A DNA stretch of 37,965 bases from Clostridia bacterium (GTDB taxonomy: Bacteria; Bacillota; Clostridia; Oscillospirales; Acutalibacteraceae). Position 1 is the stretch's first letter; every line of letters begins with the position of its first letter. The stretch covers positions 1 to 37,965 of the forward strand of contig JAFTEL010000054.1 in assembly GCA_017453685.1 (NCBI GenBank), in the 5' to 3' direction. A model generated the notes under the pieces. The model saw only the letters and a list, made by a program, of their open reading frames with translations. It ran no database searches and was not told the origin of the DNA. The position numbers were made by a program, and so were the translations under genes. Shown piece by piece: positions 24,368 to 31,782 of the stretch.

Positions 24368-24832
24368 TTACGATTCGCTGAAAAAGGTATTCAAAAGGGT
24401 TTCGCACCTTTCCCGGATACCGTCGTCCGGTGCGTATAGCACAGCCTGTTTCAGCGCCGCTTTGAGTTCGCGGCGGTCAACGAAAATGCCGTCCTCCGCC
24501 GTCAGACAGTGTTTCAGGCAGTTCAGCAGCCGTTCGGCGTTGCGTGGATCGCCGTCGATCAAGCTATCCTCGATCGCGTCCATACCGTCGCGCACGGTCT
24601 CCTCGTCGATCGTTCCGAAGGGCGCGAGGTACGGGTTGTTCTCATCGATCAACTCGACCGTTTCGATGTCGCTGCGGCAGAACAGCCAGCTGCCGATCTC
24701 AAGCCCGTCCTCCTCGGGACCGATCTCCGCTTCGTTGAATTCGGCGGAATTGTATTGGCACGCGCCCTCAAACACGGAACCGTCCCTGAGCGTGACGCGC
24801 ACGCATTGATCGTCAAAAAACGACAAATCCAT
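24368..24832 (-). CDS. Unknown protein with an LSm-like N-terminal part
   Basis: 154 acidic residues, cytoplasmic. The N-terminus (FFDDQCVRVTLRDGSVFEGAC) resembles the first strands of LSm/Sm-like barrels that bind RNA or act as scaffolds; this is a resemblance only. The rest is helical (RNAERLLNCLKHCL near 97-110). The ATG at 24832 follows GGAGGAG. It lies 15 bases after the TPM gene and is last in that operon. No function can be assigned. Confidence 0.6.
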   Translation of the reverse strand: MDLSFFDDQCVRVTLRDGSVFEGACQYNSAEFNEAEIGPEEDGLEIGSWLFCRSDIETVELIDENNPYLAPFGTIDEETVRDGMDAIEDSLIDGDPRNAERLLNCLKHCLTAEDGIFVDRRELKAALKQAVLYAPDDGIRERCETLLNTFFSES

Positions 24833-24847
24833 AAGCTTCTCCTCCCG

Positions 24848-26134
24848 TCAGAATTTTCCGCCGCCGCCCCCGTGGCTTCTGCCCGAGGAGGAAGAATGGC
24901 TGCCGGCGGAATGGTAGGACGACGAACCGCCGGAGGAAGACGAGGAGGATTCGGTCTTGACCCGCTTGGTGCGGTAGACCTTGTTGTAAAGGAACTCGTC
25001 GAGCTGCTCCGTCAGATTCACGCTGCCGACCATGTAATCGCCCGCCTCGCCTTTGGAGCGGACGTAGCCGGAATAGTGTTCTTTCTTGGAATGGGTCACG
25101 CCCGCCGCAACAGCCAGACCGACGACGAGAGAAAAGACCAGCCCCACGCGCACGCTGCTCCACGCGTGATACTTGTGATCCTGCGAATAGGGCTTGTCGG
25201 TCCTGGCCTCGATCACGAAATCCTCGACTGTGTCGGCAAAAGCGTTAAAGGATTTGATGTAGTGGTTGTTGCCCAGCGCGTAATAGAAATCGGACGCGCT
25301 GATGTACTTCATAAAATAATCGTCCGACAGGGCGGTTTGGCCGTAGCCGCAGGTGGAGATCCACCAGTCGCGTTCCGCCATGCTGATGAGCAGCGCCACG
25401 CCGTCATGGTTTTCGCCGTAGCCGAAGCCATTGTAATCAAAGTAATCGTCGGCGAATTCCATGGGGGTGCGCGAGCCGATATGTTCGCAGGTGACGATCA
25501 CGACGTCGAACTGCATTTCTTCGCTGATGCGGTCGAGTTTATCCTGCAGGGCGGCTTCGTCCGCGTCGTTGAGCAGATCGGCCTGATCGACCAGCCGGTC
25601 GCCGCGCACGGGCGAAATCTCATCGGGGATGGGCACGCTGCCGGGCAGCTTCGGCGGATCGGGCAGCCTGGCGGCCGCCACGCCCGACCGTTCAGCCAGC
25701 AGGGTGTTGAGCGCGGTGTAAAACTGCACGGCGGCGGTATACTGTTCGCCGCTTTCGTCAGACGCCTTGATCGCATCGTACAGCGTGCCGATGTCGTCGG
25801 TCGTGAGCAGGTCTTTCGCTTTTCCCTGCGTGATCATGCGGTAGTTGTCGCTTGACACGGCGAAGATCATCGCATCGCCGCCGGTACGGTTCGCGTCAAG
25901 GAATTCATCGACGTAGGCTTTGAATTCATCGCCCTGACTGTAATCATAGTTGATGAGGAAAAACGCTTCCACGCCGTAGGCTTTTTGAACGGTTTCAAAC
26001 AGGGCGTCGAGATAGCCCGCTTCCTGCTCGGTCAGTTCGTTATCGAGCCGCACGGGTGAGCTTGCCGCGGCGCAGGGCAGCGCCGAAAGCACAAGAAGGA
26101 GCAAACAAAAGGAAAGCGCAAAAATCCGTTTCAT
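24848..26134 (-). CDS. Membrane-anchored TPM-domain protein, probably with two TPM modules
   Basis: 428 residues. A signal peptide (about 1-24, IFALSFCLLLLVLSALPCAAA) precedes an extracytoplasmic region. A first TPM-like module (about 38-140, YGVEAFFLINYDYS and GDAMIFAVSSDNYRM) and a clearer second one (about 195-330, QFDVVIVTCEHIGS, FADDYFDYNGFGYG and DGVALLISMAERDWWISTCG) share the same pattern. A single transmembrane helix (about 347-367) and a low-complexity Ser/Gly/His tail end the chain, as in TPM proteins of the YgcG type. The role is uncertain; envelope or photosystem-repair-type phosphatase activity is known only for some. The ATG at 26134 has GGAGG 9 bases upstream. Confidence 0.8.
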   Translation of the reverse strand: MKRIFALSFCLLLLVLSALPCAAASSPVRLDNELTEQEAGYLDALFETVQKAYGVEAFFLINYDYSQGDEFKAYVDEFLDANRTGGDAMIFAVSSDNYRMITQGKAKDLLTTDDIGTLYDAIKASDESGEQYTAAVQFYTALNTLLAERSGVAAARLPDPPKLPGSVPIPDEISPVRGDRLVDQADLLNDADEAALQDKLDRISEEMQFDVVIVTCEHIGSRTPMEFADDYFDYNGFGYGENHDGVALLISMAERDWWISTCGYGQTALSDDYFMKYISASDFYYALGNNHYIKSFNAFADTVEDFVIEARTDKPYSQDHKYHAWSSVRVGLVFSLVVGLAVAAGVTHSKKEHYSGYVRSKGEAGDYMVGSVNLTEQLDEFLYNKVYRTKRVKTESSSSSSGGSSSYHSAGSHSSSSGRSHGGGGGKF

Positions 26135-26148
26135 GTCGCCGCACCTCC

Positions 26149-27237
26149 TCAATACAGCCCGATGGCGAAGCCGAGCGCAAAGAGGATGCCGCTCACGCCC
26201 ACGGCGACCGCGCTGAACAGCGCGGCGAGCTTCGCTTTGGAAAGGGGAAGGTTGCCGATGAATTTGCCGCTCTGCCCGTTCATGGCGAAGCGATAGTTCG
26301 TGCCCATATACTGCGTGTTGAGCAGCCAGACGGGATAGAGCGCGTATTTGCTTTTTCCGGGGATGATCCTGATCTCGCTCTGCTGGGTCGAGACCCCGTC
26401 GTAACCCTTCACGGTGCCGAGCAGCGACGCGGCGGCGCTGGCGCGGGTGCGTTCATCCGCGCGTTTTTTGCACTGCTCCATATCCACATCATATTTATCC
26501 GCCAAAAAGCCCGAGAGATACGCCGAGCGGAACGGAACCGCCTGACCGAAGGCAAACGGCTCGAGCGAATCCATCAGATCGTCGGGCATTTTTTTGGAGC
26601 CGTCCACGGGGATGTTCTTAAAGCGCATATCGCCGGAACGGAACACGTCATAATAGGACACTTCCGTACAGTCGTAGTCGCCATCCCTCCAATGGCTGGT
26701 TTTTTTGCCCTCGTATTTTGCCCAGGCGTAAACGGTGGAATCGAACAGCCAGAACGGCACATAAACGCCCTTGATCTCTTTCAGGCGGTTTTCGCTGCGG
26801 AATTTGTTGGGCGCAAAGCGGTTGGATTTCACAAAATCCTTCAGCGCCTGCTTGGCTTGTTCTTCGGTGATCTTGAAGGGAATGACGTAATCGGGCTTCA
26901 GCACGCCGCTCACGCGCCCCGTGAGCACCACGGGGTTACCGCAATAGGGGCAATGGGTGGCGGCGGTGGTGTTTTCGGTGATGATCTCGCCGCCGCAGGA
27001 TTCACAGCGGTAGCTCTGCATCCGCTCGGCTTCTTCCGCCGACCAGTCCTGACCCGCGCCGCTCCATTCATCGGGCGTTTCGGGGACGGGCGTTTCGGGT
27101 TCCGGAATATTGAAATTCGGGATGCTTCCGGGGTCAAATGTGCTTTCGCAGAACGGGCAAAGCATGGTCTGCGTCGCCGCGTCAAAGTTCAGTTTGCCGC
27201 CGCATTTCGGACATTTGAATTCCTGCACGTCTGCCAT
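26149..27237 (-). CDS. Zinc-ribbon protein with a C-terminal membrane helix
   Basis: 362 residues. Two zinc ribbons lie at the N-terminus: FKCPKCGGKLNFDAATQTM then LCPFCE (C9, C12, C29, C32), and YRCESCGGEIITENTTAAT then HCPYCG. A middle domain contains GVYVPFWLFDSTVYAWAKYEG (read as GVYVPFWLFDS and TVYAWAKYEG) and a hydrophobic C-terminal helix (LFSAVAVGVSGILFALGFAI) ends the chain. Proteins like this accompany TPM genes in Clostridia, but no reaction is known; the ribbons probably mediate assembly. The ATG at 27237 has GAGGG upstream. First gene of the operon, 14 bases before the TPM start. Confidence 0.78.
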   Translation of the reverse strand: MADVQEFKCPKCGGKLNFDAATQTMLCPFCESTFDPGSIPNFNIPEPETPVPETPDEWSGAGQDWSAEEAERMQSYRCESCGGEIITENTTAATHCPYCGNPVVLTGRVSGVLKPDYVIPFKITEEQAKQALKDFVKSNRFAPNKFRSENRLKEIKGVYVPFWLFDSTVYAWAKYEGKKTSHWRDGDYDCTEVSYYDVFRSGDMRFKNIPVDGSKKMPDDLMDSLEPFAFGQAVPFRSAYLSGFLADKYDVDMEQCKKRADERTRASAAASLLGTVKGYDGVSTQQSEIRIIPGKSKYALYPVWLLNTQYMGTNYRFAMNGQSGKFIGNLPLSKAKLAALFSAVAVGVSGILFALGFAIGLY

Positions 27238-27270
27238 AGCGCCCTCACCTGCCTTTTTATTGTTTTTCAA

Positions 27271-27299
27271 AGCATACCATGATTTCCCTCAATAATCAA
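27271..27299 (-). promoter_or_regulatory. Promoter of the zinc-ribbon/TPM operon
   Basis: On the minus strand TTGATT (27299-27294), 17 bases and TATGCT (27276-27271). Confidence 0.65.
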
Positions 27300-27322
27300 G
27301 AGATGCCCTCCTGTTATCCGTA

Positions 27323-27745
27323 TCATAGCGAAATAACCGTTTTTCCCTTTTTATCGGCAAGCTGCTTGAAATTGGATGCATTACCGATCTCTCTCCGAAC
27401 ATAGGTAACCACATAGGCGCTGTGTTCCAGCATCCACAAGTTACGTTTGATGATCGCGTAGCGCTGCGGAACGGTTTCCAGCCCCTCGGGATAGATCGTG
27501 TGCGGATCGTCGGCATAGTTTGAGTTCTTCTTCGGCGGATATGCCAACACAATGCCGTACCGAATCCCGTGCGTTTTTTCCAGTTCAGATAACTGCCTGA
27601 TAACCATTTCGTCAAAGCTGCCTTGACTGCCAACGTAAAACGATCTGACGTCTTCCTTTTCGATCAGATTCAGCAAAACAGATTCAAGAATTGATTCCGC
27701 AGCCTGCGGCGTGTCCCGATGCCCAAAAAACGTACAAGCTCTCAT
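27323..27745 (-). CDS. SLOG-superfamily-like protein
   Basis: 140 residues with a Rossmann-like pattern: N-terminal TFFGHRDTP (5-13), the usual start of DUF1273/YpsA- or DUF2493-type SLOG domains, then SFYVGSQGSFDEMVIRQL (about 35-52), YGIVLAYPPKK, and a final YVRREIGNASNFKQLADKKGKTVISL (read as YVRREIGNASNF and KQLADKKGKTVISL). SLOG domains bind or process nucleotide-derived ligands and occur in signalling and defence. The ATG at 27745 follows AAGGAAC. It is divergent from a ribbon-helix-helix gene, and both -10 boxes lie inside one palindrome. Confidence 0.7.
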   Translation of the reverse strand: MRACTFFGHRDTPQAAESILESVLLNLIEKEDVRSFYVGSQGSFDEMVIRQLSELEKTHGIRYGIVLAYPPKKNSNYADDPHTIYPEGLETVPQRYAIIKRNLWMLEHSAYVVTYVRREIGNASNFKQLADKKGKTVISL

Positions 27746-27754
27746 ACAAGTTCC

Positions 27755-27817
27755 TTGATTGTGATTATGTTTTTTAATATGTTATATAATATAACATATC
27801 TTTTTGGTAAAAAACAA
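27755..27817. promoter_or_regulatory. Divergent promoters around a perfect palindrome (27777-27799)
   Basis: ATATGTTATAT, one centre base and ATATAACATAT are perfect 11-base arms. For the plus gene TTGATT (27755-27760), 17 bases and TATGTT (27778-27783) put the -10 in the left arm. For the minus gene TTGTTT (27817-27812), 18 bases and TATATT (27793-27788) put the -10 in the right half. One bound dimer or tetramer could shut both genes; the plus-strand RHH protein is the obvious candidate. Confidence 0.65.
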
Positions 27818-27843
27818 GGGACAATAATGGTGAGGTGACCGAC

Positions 27844-28041
27844 ATGGCAGAAAAACTCATCATTACCAAGAAAGCGTTCAAGGGCGAAGACGGACACAAA
27901 ACCTTTTCCATTCGGATACAGGATGATCTGGTGGAAAAGCTGGATGAACTCTCGCGGCAAACCAACCGTTCCCGAAACGACTTGATCAACACGCTGTTGG
28001 CTTTCGCCGTAGAAAACTGCGAAGTCAAAGAACAATCGTAA
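27844..28041 (+). CDS. Ribbon-helix-helix (CopG/Arc-type) DNA-binding protein
   Basis: 65 residues. The core has the RHH pattern: a beta-strand KTFSIRIQDDL (about 20-30) for DNA contact, then helices LVEKLDELSRQTNRSRNDLINTLLAFAVENC (read as LVEKLDELSRQTN and RSRNDLINTLLAFAVENC). It probably dimerises and represses its own promoter. The ATG at 27844 has GAGG at 27832-27835; the GTG at 27835 would place the ribosome site inside the gene. The SLOG-like neighbour would be its partner or target. Antitoxins share this fold, but no toxin family is recognised here. Confidence 0.78.
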   Translation: MAEKLIITKKAFKGEDGHKTFSIRIQDDLVEKLDELSRQTNRSRNDLINTLLAFAVENCEVKEQS

Positions 28042-28056
28042 CAGAAATCCTCATAG

Positions 28057-28096
28057 AAAAACGCCGAGCATACCTTGCGTATGTTCGGCGTTTTTT
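28057..28096 (+). terminator. Terminator of the RHH gene
   Basis: ACGCCGAGCATAC pairs with GTATGTTCGGCGT (one G-U), with A run before and TTTTTT after. Confidence 0.88.
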
Positions 28097-28106
28097 GATT
28101 GATAAT

Positions 28107-28162
28107 GCCTCCCTCAAAGGGAAATCTGTTTTGCGAAATCTGACAGATTTCGCAATGAAATT
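28107..28162. repeat. Palindromic repeat, possibly a divergent miniature element
   Basis: GCCTCCCTC-AAAGGGA begins like the elements at 29163 and 29672. A perfect palindrome of 12-base arms with one centre base, TTGCGAAATCTG/CAGATTTCGCAA (28131-28155), follows. It sits just past the DUF4428 stop and could also act as an mRNA 3' hairpin. Confidence 0.5.
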
Positions 28163-28165
28163 CCT

Positions 28166-29116
28166 TTACGGTCTGGGGGTGCCGCAGTTCGAGCAGAATT
28201 TCGCTGAATTCGGCGTGCCGCAATTCGGGCAGAACCACTGCGCGGGCTGGGCGTTCACCTGCGGCTGCTGAGGTGCATAACCCTGCTGCTGATAACCCTG
28301 CTGGGGCTGCTGAACGTAGCCTTGCTGCTGATAGCCCTGCTGGGGCTGCTGAACGTAGCCCTGCTGCGGGGTCTGACCGAAGCCCGTCGCGGCTGCCGCG
28401 AAGCCCTGCGCCTGATTCGGGAAACCCTGCGGCTGCTGGGCGTAGGTCTGCTGCGCCTGCTGCACATAGCCGTTCGGGTAAACGGCGCCGGGCTGCTGGG
28501 CGCCGAACGCCTGCGGCACGGGCATGCCCTTGAGCGCGGCGATGATGCGGTTGCCTTCCATGACATAGCTCTGGTAAGGCAGGGAGTTGGCGTCCTCCAC
28601 CTCGTGATTGTTGAGTTTGAAATCGATCTCGTCGAACCAGCGGTTGTTCACGGTGACGTGCATATAGAAATCATAGGTGTAGCGGTAACGGCGGGGATTG
28701 TAGCTGACGTTGTTGCCCTGCGCGTCCTTCTGATAAATCTCATCGCGGTCTTCCTTGATCTCCATCGAGCAGCTTGTGACCGAGGAAAGCGGGATCAGGT
28801 CGGGGTTATCATCCTTCCACTTGCCCATTTCGCCGGAATACACGATGAACAGCCCGGTTTTATTGTCGATATAAACCTTATAGTGGCCGCCGTAGACCTG
28901 ATCGGGGAAGAAATCGAGCAGCTTCGTTTTGTTCTGTTCGCGGTAGGCAAGGTGCTCCTTCATATCCGCGACCGTCGTGCGGCGGCGGTCGGTCATGAAG
29001 GGCGAAATCTTCTTTGCGCAGTCCTTGCACATGTTGCCGTCTTCCAGCTTGCGGTTGCCCAAAAGGCTGATCTTTTCGCCGCAAATGTCACAGAATTTTT
29101 TGTCAAACAGTCCCAT
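28166..29116 (-). CDS. DUF4428 zinc-ribbon protein with a Gln/Tyr/Gly repeat linker
   Basis: 316 residues. The N-terminal DUF4428 ribbon has [17 protein letters not shown] then CKDCAKK (C9, C12, C30, C33). A beta-rich PH-like domain follows (about 65-195). A long low-complexity linker (about 205-290) is rich in Gln and contains near-identical blocks of [15 protein letters not shown]-terminal ribbon, [19 protein letters not shown], ends the chain. There is no signal peptide. The role is unknown; the linker may vary in length by repeat slippage. The ATG at 29116 follows AAGGATG. A miniature element ends only 46 bases upstream, so its promoter may lie within that element. Confidence 0.8.
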   Translation of the reverse strand: MGLFDKKFCDICGEKISLLGNRKLEDGNMCKDCAKKISPFMTDRRRTTVADMKEHLAYREQNKTKLLDFFPDQVYGGHYKVYIDNKTGLFIVYSGEMGKWKDDNPDLIPLSSVTSCSMEIKEDRDEIYQKDAQGNNVSYNPRRYRYTYDFYMHVTVNNRWFDEIDFKLNNHEVEDANSLPYQSYVMEGNRIIAALKGMPVPQAFGAQQPGAVYPNGYVQQAQQTYAQQPQGFPNQAQGFAAAATGFGQTPQQGYVQQPQQGYQQQGYVQQPQQGYQQQGYAPQQPQVNAQPAQWFCPNCGTPNSAKFCSNCGTPRP

Positions 29117-29162
29117 AATGATTCATCCTTTCGGAAAGATTTTCTTGGTTTTCGATTCATAT

Positions 29163-29288
29163 GCCTCCCCTGTGCAAGGGGAGGTGGCACGCCGCAAGGC
29201 GTGACGGAGGGGTTGTAAGAGTAGAGTTAGTATTAACAATCCCTCAGTCATGCGTTCCGCATGACAGCTCCCTTTACACAAGGGAGCC
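29163..29288. repeat. Miniature inverted-repeat element, copy 1
   Basis: 126 bases. The left end GCCTCCCCTGTGCAAGGGGA and the reverse of the right end GGCTCCCTTGTGTAAAGGGA are alike. Each end holds two hairpins (CCTCCCC/GGGGAGG and CACGCC/GGCGTG on the left; CTCCCTT/AAGGGAG and TCATGCG/CGCATGA on the right), so the stems differ but still pair. Its right end contains the last codons and the stop of the DUF559 gene. It is non-coding and has no transposase. Confidence 0.75.
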
Positions 29289-29642
29289 TATTCTCGCTTC
29301 AATTTCCCTGTTCAAGTATTCGCAAACGCCATCGAAATTATCGTTGATCTCGCTGTTGGGGACACGGATGATCGTCAGCCCATAAGACTCAAGATAAGCG
29401 TCGCGCGCTGTGTCATATCTTTGTCCTTTTTCTTCAAAATGCTGTGAGCCGTCAAGCTCAATAACCATTTTCGCTTCTGCGGAATAAAAGTCAACAATAT
29501 ATCTTCCAAGTACCTTTTGACGTGTGAATCGAACGGCGTGATCTCTCAAAAAATCATACCACAAATGCCGTTCCTCTTTTGTCATGTTTTTTCTCAGTTC
29601 TCTTGCGTTCGGCACGAGGGTCTTATTGTGCTTGCGATCCAT
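29274..29642 (-). CDS. DUF559 endonuclease-like protein
   Basis: 122 residues covering the DUF559 domain, a relative of the very-short-patch-repair/restriction-endonuclease fold. LRKNMTKEERHLWYDFLRDH (17-36), VRFTRQKVLGRYIVDFYSAEAKMVIELDGSQH (read as VRFTRQKVLGRYIVDFYS and AEAKMVIELDGSQH) give the D...E-x-D motif, followed by RDAYLESYGLTIIRVPN. Nuclease activity is inferred from the fold. The ATG at 29642 follows GAAAGG. The stop lies inside miniature element copy 1, and copy 2 ends 29 bases before the start, in opposite orientation. Confidence 0.8.
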   Translation of the reverse strand: MDRKHNKTLVPNARELRKNMTKEERHLWYDFLRDHAVRFTRQKVLGRYIVDFYSAEAKMVIELDGSQHFEEKGQRYDTARDAYLESYGLTIIRVPNSEINDNFDGVCEYLNREIEARIGSLV

Positions 29643-29671
29643 GGCAACTGCCTTTCTTGCCGATGCTTTTC

Positions 29672-29788
29672 GGCTCCCTTGTGTAAAGGGAGCTGGCAGC
29701 CCGCAGGGCTGACTGAGGGATTGTCAAAGCCCCTCTTCAACCCCTCCGCCTCGCATTCGCTCGGCACCTCCCCTTACACAGGGGAGGC
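29672..29788. repeat. Miniature inverted-repeat element, copy 2
   Basis: 117 bases, opposite in orientation to copy 1. It starts GGCTCCCTTGTGTAAAGGGA and ends (reverse strand) GCCTCCCCTGTGTAAGGGGA. The second hairpin of its left end is CAGCCC/GGGCTG, where copy 1 has TCATGCG/CGCATGA. The two copies enclose the DUF559 gene with their GGCTCCC ends facing it. Confidence 0.75.
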
Positions 29789-29822
29789 TTAGGAGTTTTA
29801 TTTATTCTACCACATTACGCAG

Positions 29823-29858
29823 CGGGCTGCAAGCCCACAATCGTGCGTTTGCAGCCCG
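29823..29858. terminator. Stem-loop after the Cys-rich gene
   Basis: CGGGCTGCAA (29823-29832) and TTGCAGCCCG (29849-29858) pair perfectly with a 16-base loop just past the stop of the minus-strand gene. It lacks a U run, so termination is uncertain. Confidence 0.5.
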
Positions 29859-29876
29859 TAAAAGGATTCAGTTCAG

Positions 29877-31676
29877 TTACATTTCGGGGTAGAGGTTCAG
29901 CCACGGGAACAGCCAATAAAGCGAAGCGACAAAGATCGCTTTATGGGTGGTACTGCCGAGGAAGAGGATGATCGGATAAATGGGATGCCAGAACCAGGCG
30001 GTGTGCTTGGCTTCCACGGTCTCGGTGCAGCCGCAGATATCGCAGATGCGGGACTTGGTGCCGTTCTTGAAGAACTTGGCGTCGTGGTTGTAGAACCATT
30101 CGCAGAAGCAATGGTCTTCCACTTCTTTTTCGCCGCAGCGGTTGCAGGTGCGGGTGTGGGTCTCGCCGTTGCCGTCGTCAACCCAGGCGCTCCAGTCGTG
30201 GCCGAGCGGAGGAGTGAAATCGGAAACGTAGGTGTCGCCGCAGTCGGAGCAGACGTAGGTGGTGTAGCCGCCCTCGGTGCAGGTCGGCGGGGTCACGGTG
30301 CCGACGTATTTGCAGGTGGCGGAATCCTTGAAGCCGCATTTCAGGCAGATGTGGGAATGGGTGCCGTCGCAGTTCTTGTACCATTCGCCGTATACGTGCT
30401 CGTGCAGTTCAAACTCTTTCTTTTCGAGCAGCTCGCCGCAGCGGTTGCAGTGCAGGGACATCCAGCCGTTGTGGTCGGGCGTGGCTTCAAAGTCGATCTG
30501 CCAGGTGCCCTCGTCGTGATCGAGCGCTTCCAGCTCATAGGTTCTGACCACTTCGCCGCAGTCGTCGCACAAGAACTTGATGTAGCCCGCCTCGGTGCAG
30601 GTCGGAAGCTTGGAGACCACGTTGCGGGAGCCGATGTAATCCTCCAGCGTTGTGTCGGAAGTTGTTAAATAATCGTCGAGCATTGCGCTGCTGTGGCCGA
30701 TGGCTTCCAGCACAAAATGCGCGATGACTTCATGGCAGTCGATGCACAGGAAATCGACGTATCCGGCTTCGGTGCAGGTGGGCGCCTTGCCGTCAACGTT
30801 CAGAGAGCCAAGATAATCTGCCGGGTCATCATCATTGGAGAGAAGCATATCATAATAACCGTTATAGTGGCCGTTGGGTTCAAGGTCGAAGGTATGGATC
30901 GGTTCGCCGCAGACGTCACAGAGGAAAGTGACCGTGCCCTTTTCGGTGCAGGTGGGCAGAACGGTGACGACGTTATGGCAGCCGAAGTAATCTTTCAAAG
31001 GATCCGTGCTGGTCCAGTAATCCTCCAGCATCGAGTTGACGTGACCCTTCGCTTCGATCGGCTCGGTGGCAAACACGGCGTTGCAGTATTTGCAGATCAG
31101 ACCTCTTTCGCCGTCCTGCGTGCAGGTGGCGGGGCGGAGAATGATCACGCCGGAGGAGCCGTCGCCGTAGTCGCGCTCACATTCATGCTCGTGCATGGTG
31201 ATTTCTTCCGATTCGCCAAGCGATTCGCCGCAGCGGCTGCAGTATTTGGTTTTCTGACCGGGGTGGTCATCCGACGGCTCATAGTCGATCTTCCAAACTT
31301 CGGTATGACCGAGGGGTTCTTCGGTAGTCCGCGTGATCCAATCATTGCAGATGGAGCAGCGAATGCCGTAACAGCCCCAATCGGTACAGGTCGGATAATC
31401 ATAATCCCAGTACGCGTTCTCATTGATCTCGTGGTCGTTCCAATCGTCCTGGATGTCTTCGTGGATGGTGTTGGTGTAATAGTCGAGTCCCTCATCATCG
31501 CCGCACTTGGAGCAGAAATAGTGCACGAGCCCCTCAGCGTCGCAGGTCGCCGGCGTGATGACTTTCCTGACGGAATAGTCGTGGTCGCACTCTGCGCTTG
31601 CGAACAGCGCGCTGCCGGGGATCAGCAGGGCGAACGCCAGCAGCACAGCCAGCGCCTTGGTGAGCTTTTTGTTCAT
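29877..31676 (-). CDS. Exported Cys-rich protein with repeated zinc-ribbon-like modules
   Basis: 599 residues. A signal peptide (about 1-28, LAVLLAFALLIPGSALFASA) leads into at least eight CxxC-pair modules of the pattern PTCTEAGY...FLC..CGE...; examples are ATCDAEGLVHYFCSKCG, PTCTEKGTVTFLCDVCGE, PTCTEAGYVDFLCIDCHE and PTCTEGGYTTYVCSDCG. Spacers hold acidic and His-rich stretches. The C-terminus is hydrophobic (HPIYPIILFLGS and AIFVASLYWLFPWL) and may anchor it. Such modules occur in Clostridial surface proteins; metal binding or disulfides are possible, and the ligand is unknown. The ATG at 31676 follows AAGGATG. It sits directly downstream of a two-component regulator gene. Confidence 0.8.
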   Translation of the reverse strand: MNKKLTKALAVLLAFALLIPGSALFASAECDHDYSVRKVITPATCDAEGLVHYFCSKCGDDEGLDYYTNTIHEDIQDDWNDHEINENAYWDYDYPTCTDWGCYGIRCSICNDWITRTTEEPLGHTEVWKIDYEPSDDHPGQKTKYCSRCGESLGESEEITMHEHECERDYGDGSSGVIILRPATCTQDGERGLICKYCNAVFATEPIEAKGHVNSMLEDYWTSTDPLKDYFGCHNVVTVLPTCTEKGTVTFLCDVCGEPIHTFDLEPNGHYNGYYDMLLSNDDDPADYLGSLNVDGKAPTCTEAGYVDFLCIDCHEVIAHFVLEAIGHSSAMLDDYLTTSDTTLEDYIGSRNVVSKLPTCTEAGYIKFLCDDCGEVVRTYELEALDHDEGTWQIDFEATPDHNGWMSLHCNRCGELLEKKEFELHEHVYGEWYKNCDGTHSHICLKCGFKDSATCKYVGTVTPPTCTEGGYTTYVCSDCGDTYVSDFTPPLGHDWSAWVDDGNGETHTRTCNRCGEKEVEDHCFCEWFYNHDAKFFKNGTKSRICDICGCTETVEAKHTAWFWHPIYPIILFLGSTTHKAIFVASLYWLFPWLNLYPEM

Positions 31677-31728
31677 GGTTTGGTCATCCTTTCTTAATTT
31701 ATATAAAATTTTAATCTGCTATTGGGTT

Positions 31729-31757
31729 ATTATAGCAGAATTTTACCGATTTGTCAC
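31729..31757 (-). promoter_or_regulatory. Promoter of the Cys-rich gene with an overlapping dyad
   Basis: On the minus strand GTGACA (31757-31752), 17 bases and TATAAT (31734-31729). The perfect dyad TCTGCTAT (31715-31722)/ATAGCAGA (31732-31739) covers the -10 and start region and could be an operator. Confidence 0.7.
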
Positions 31758-31782
31758 ATTATTTTTCTTTGTTTGTGTTTTT

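Noticed and set aside
27323-28041. Classical toxin-antitoxin pair
   Set aside because: The RHH gene could be an antitoxin, but the two genes are divergent, and the SLOG-like protein belongs to no toxin family I recognise.
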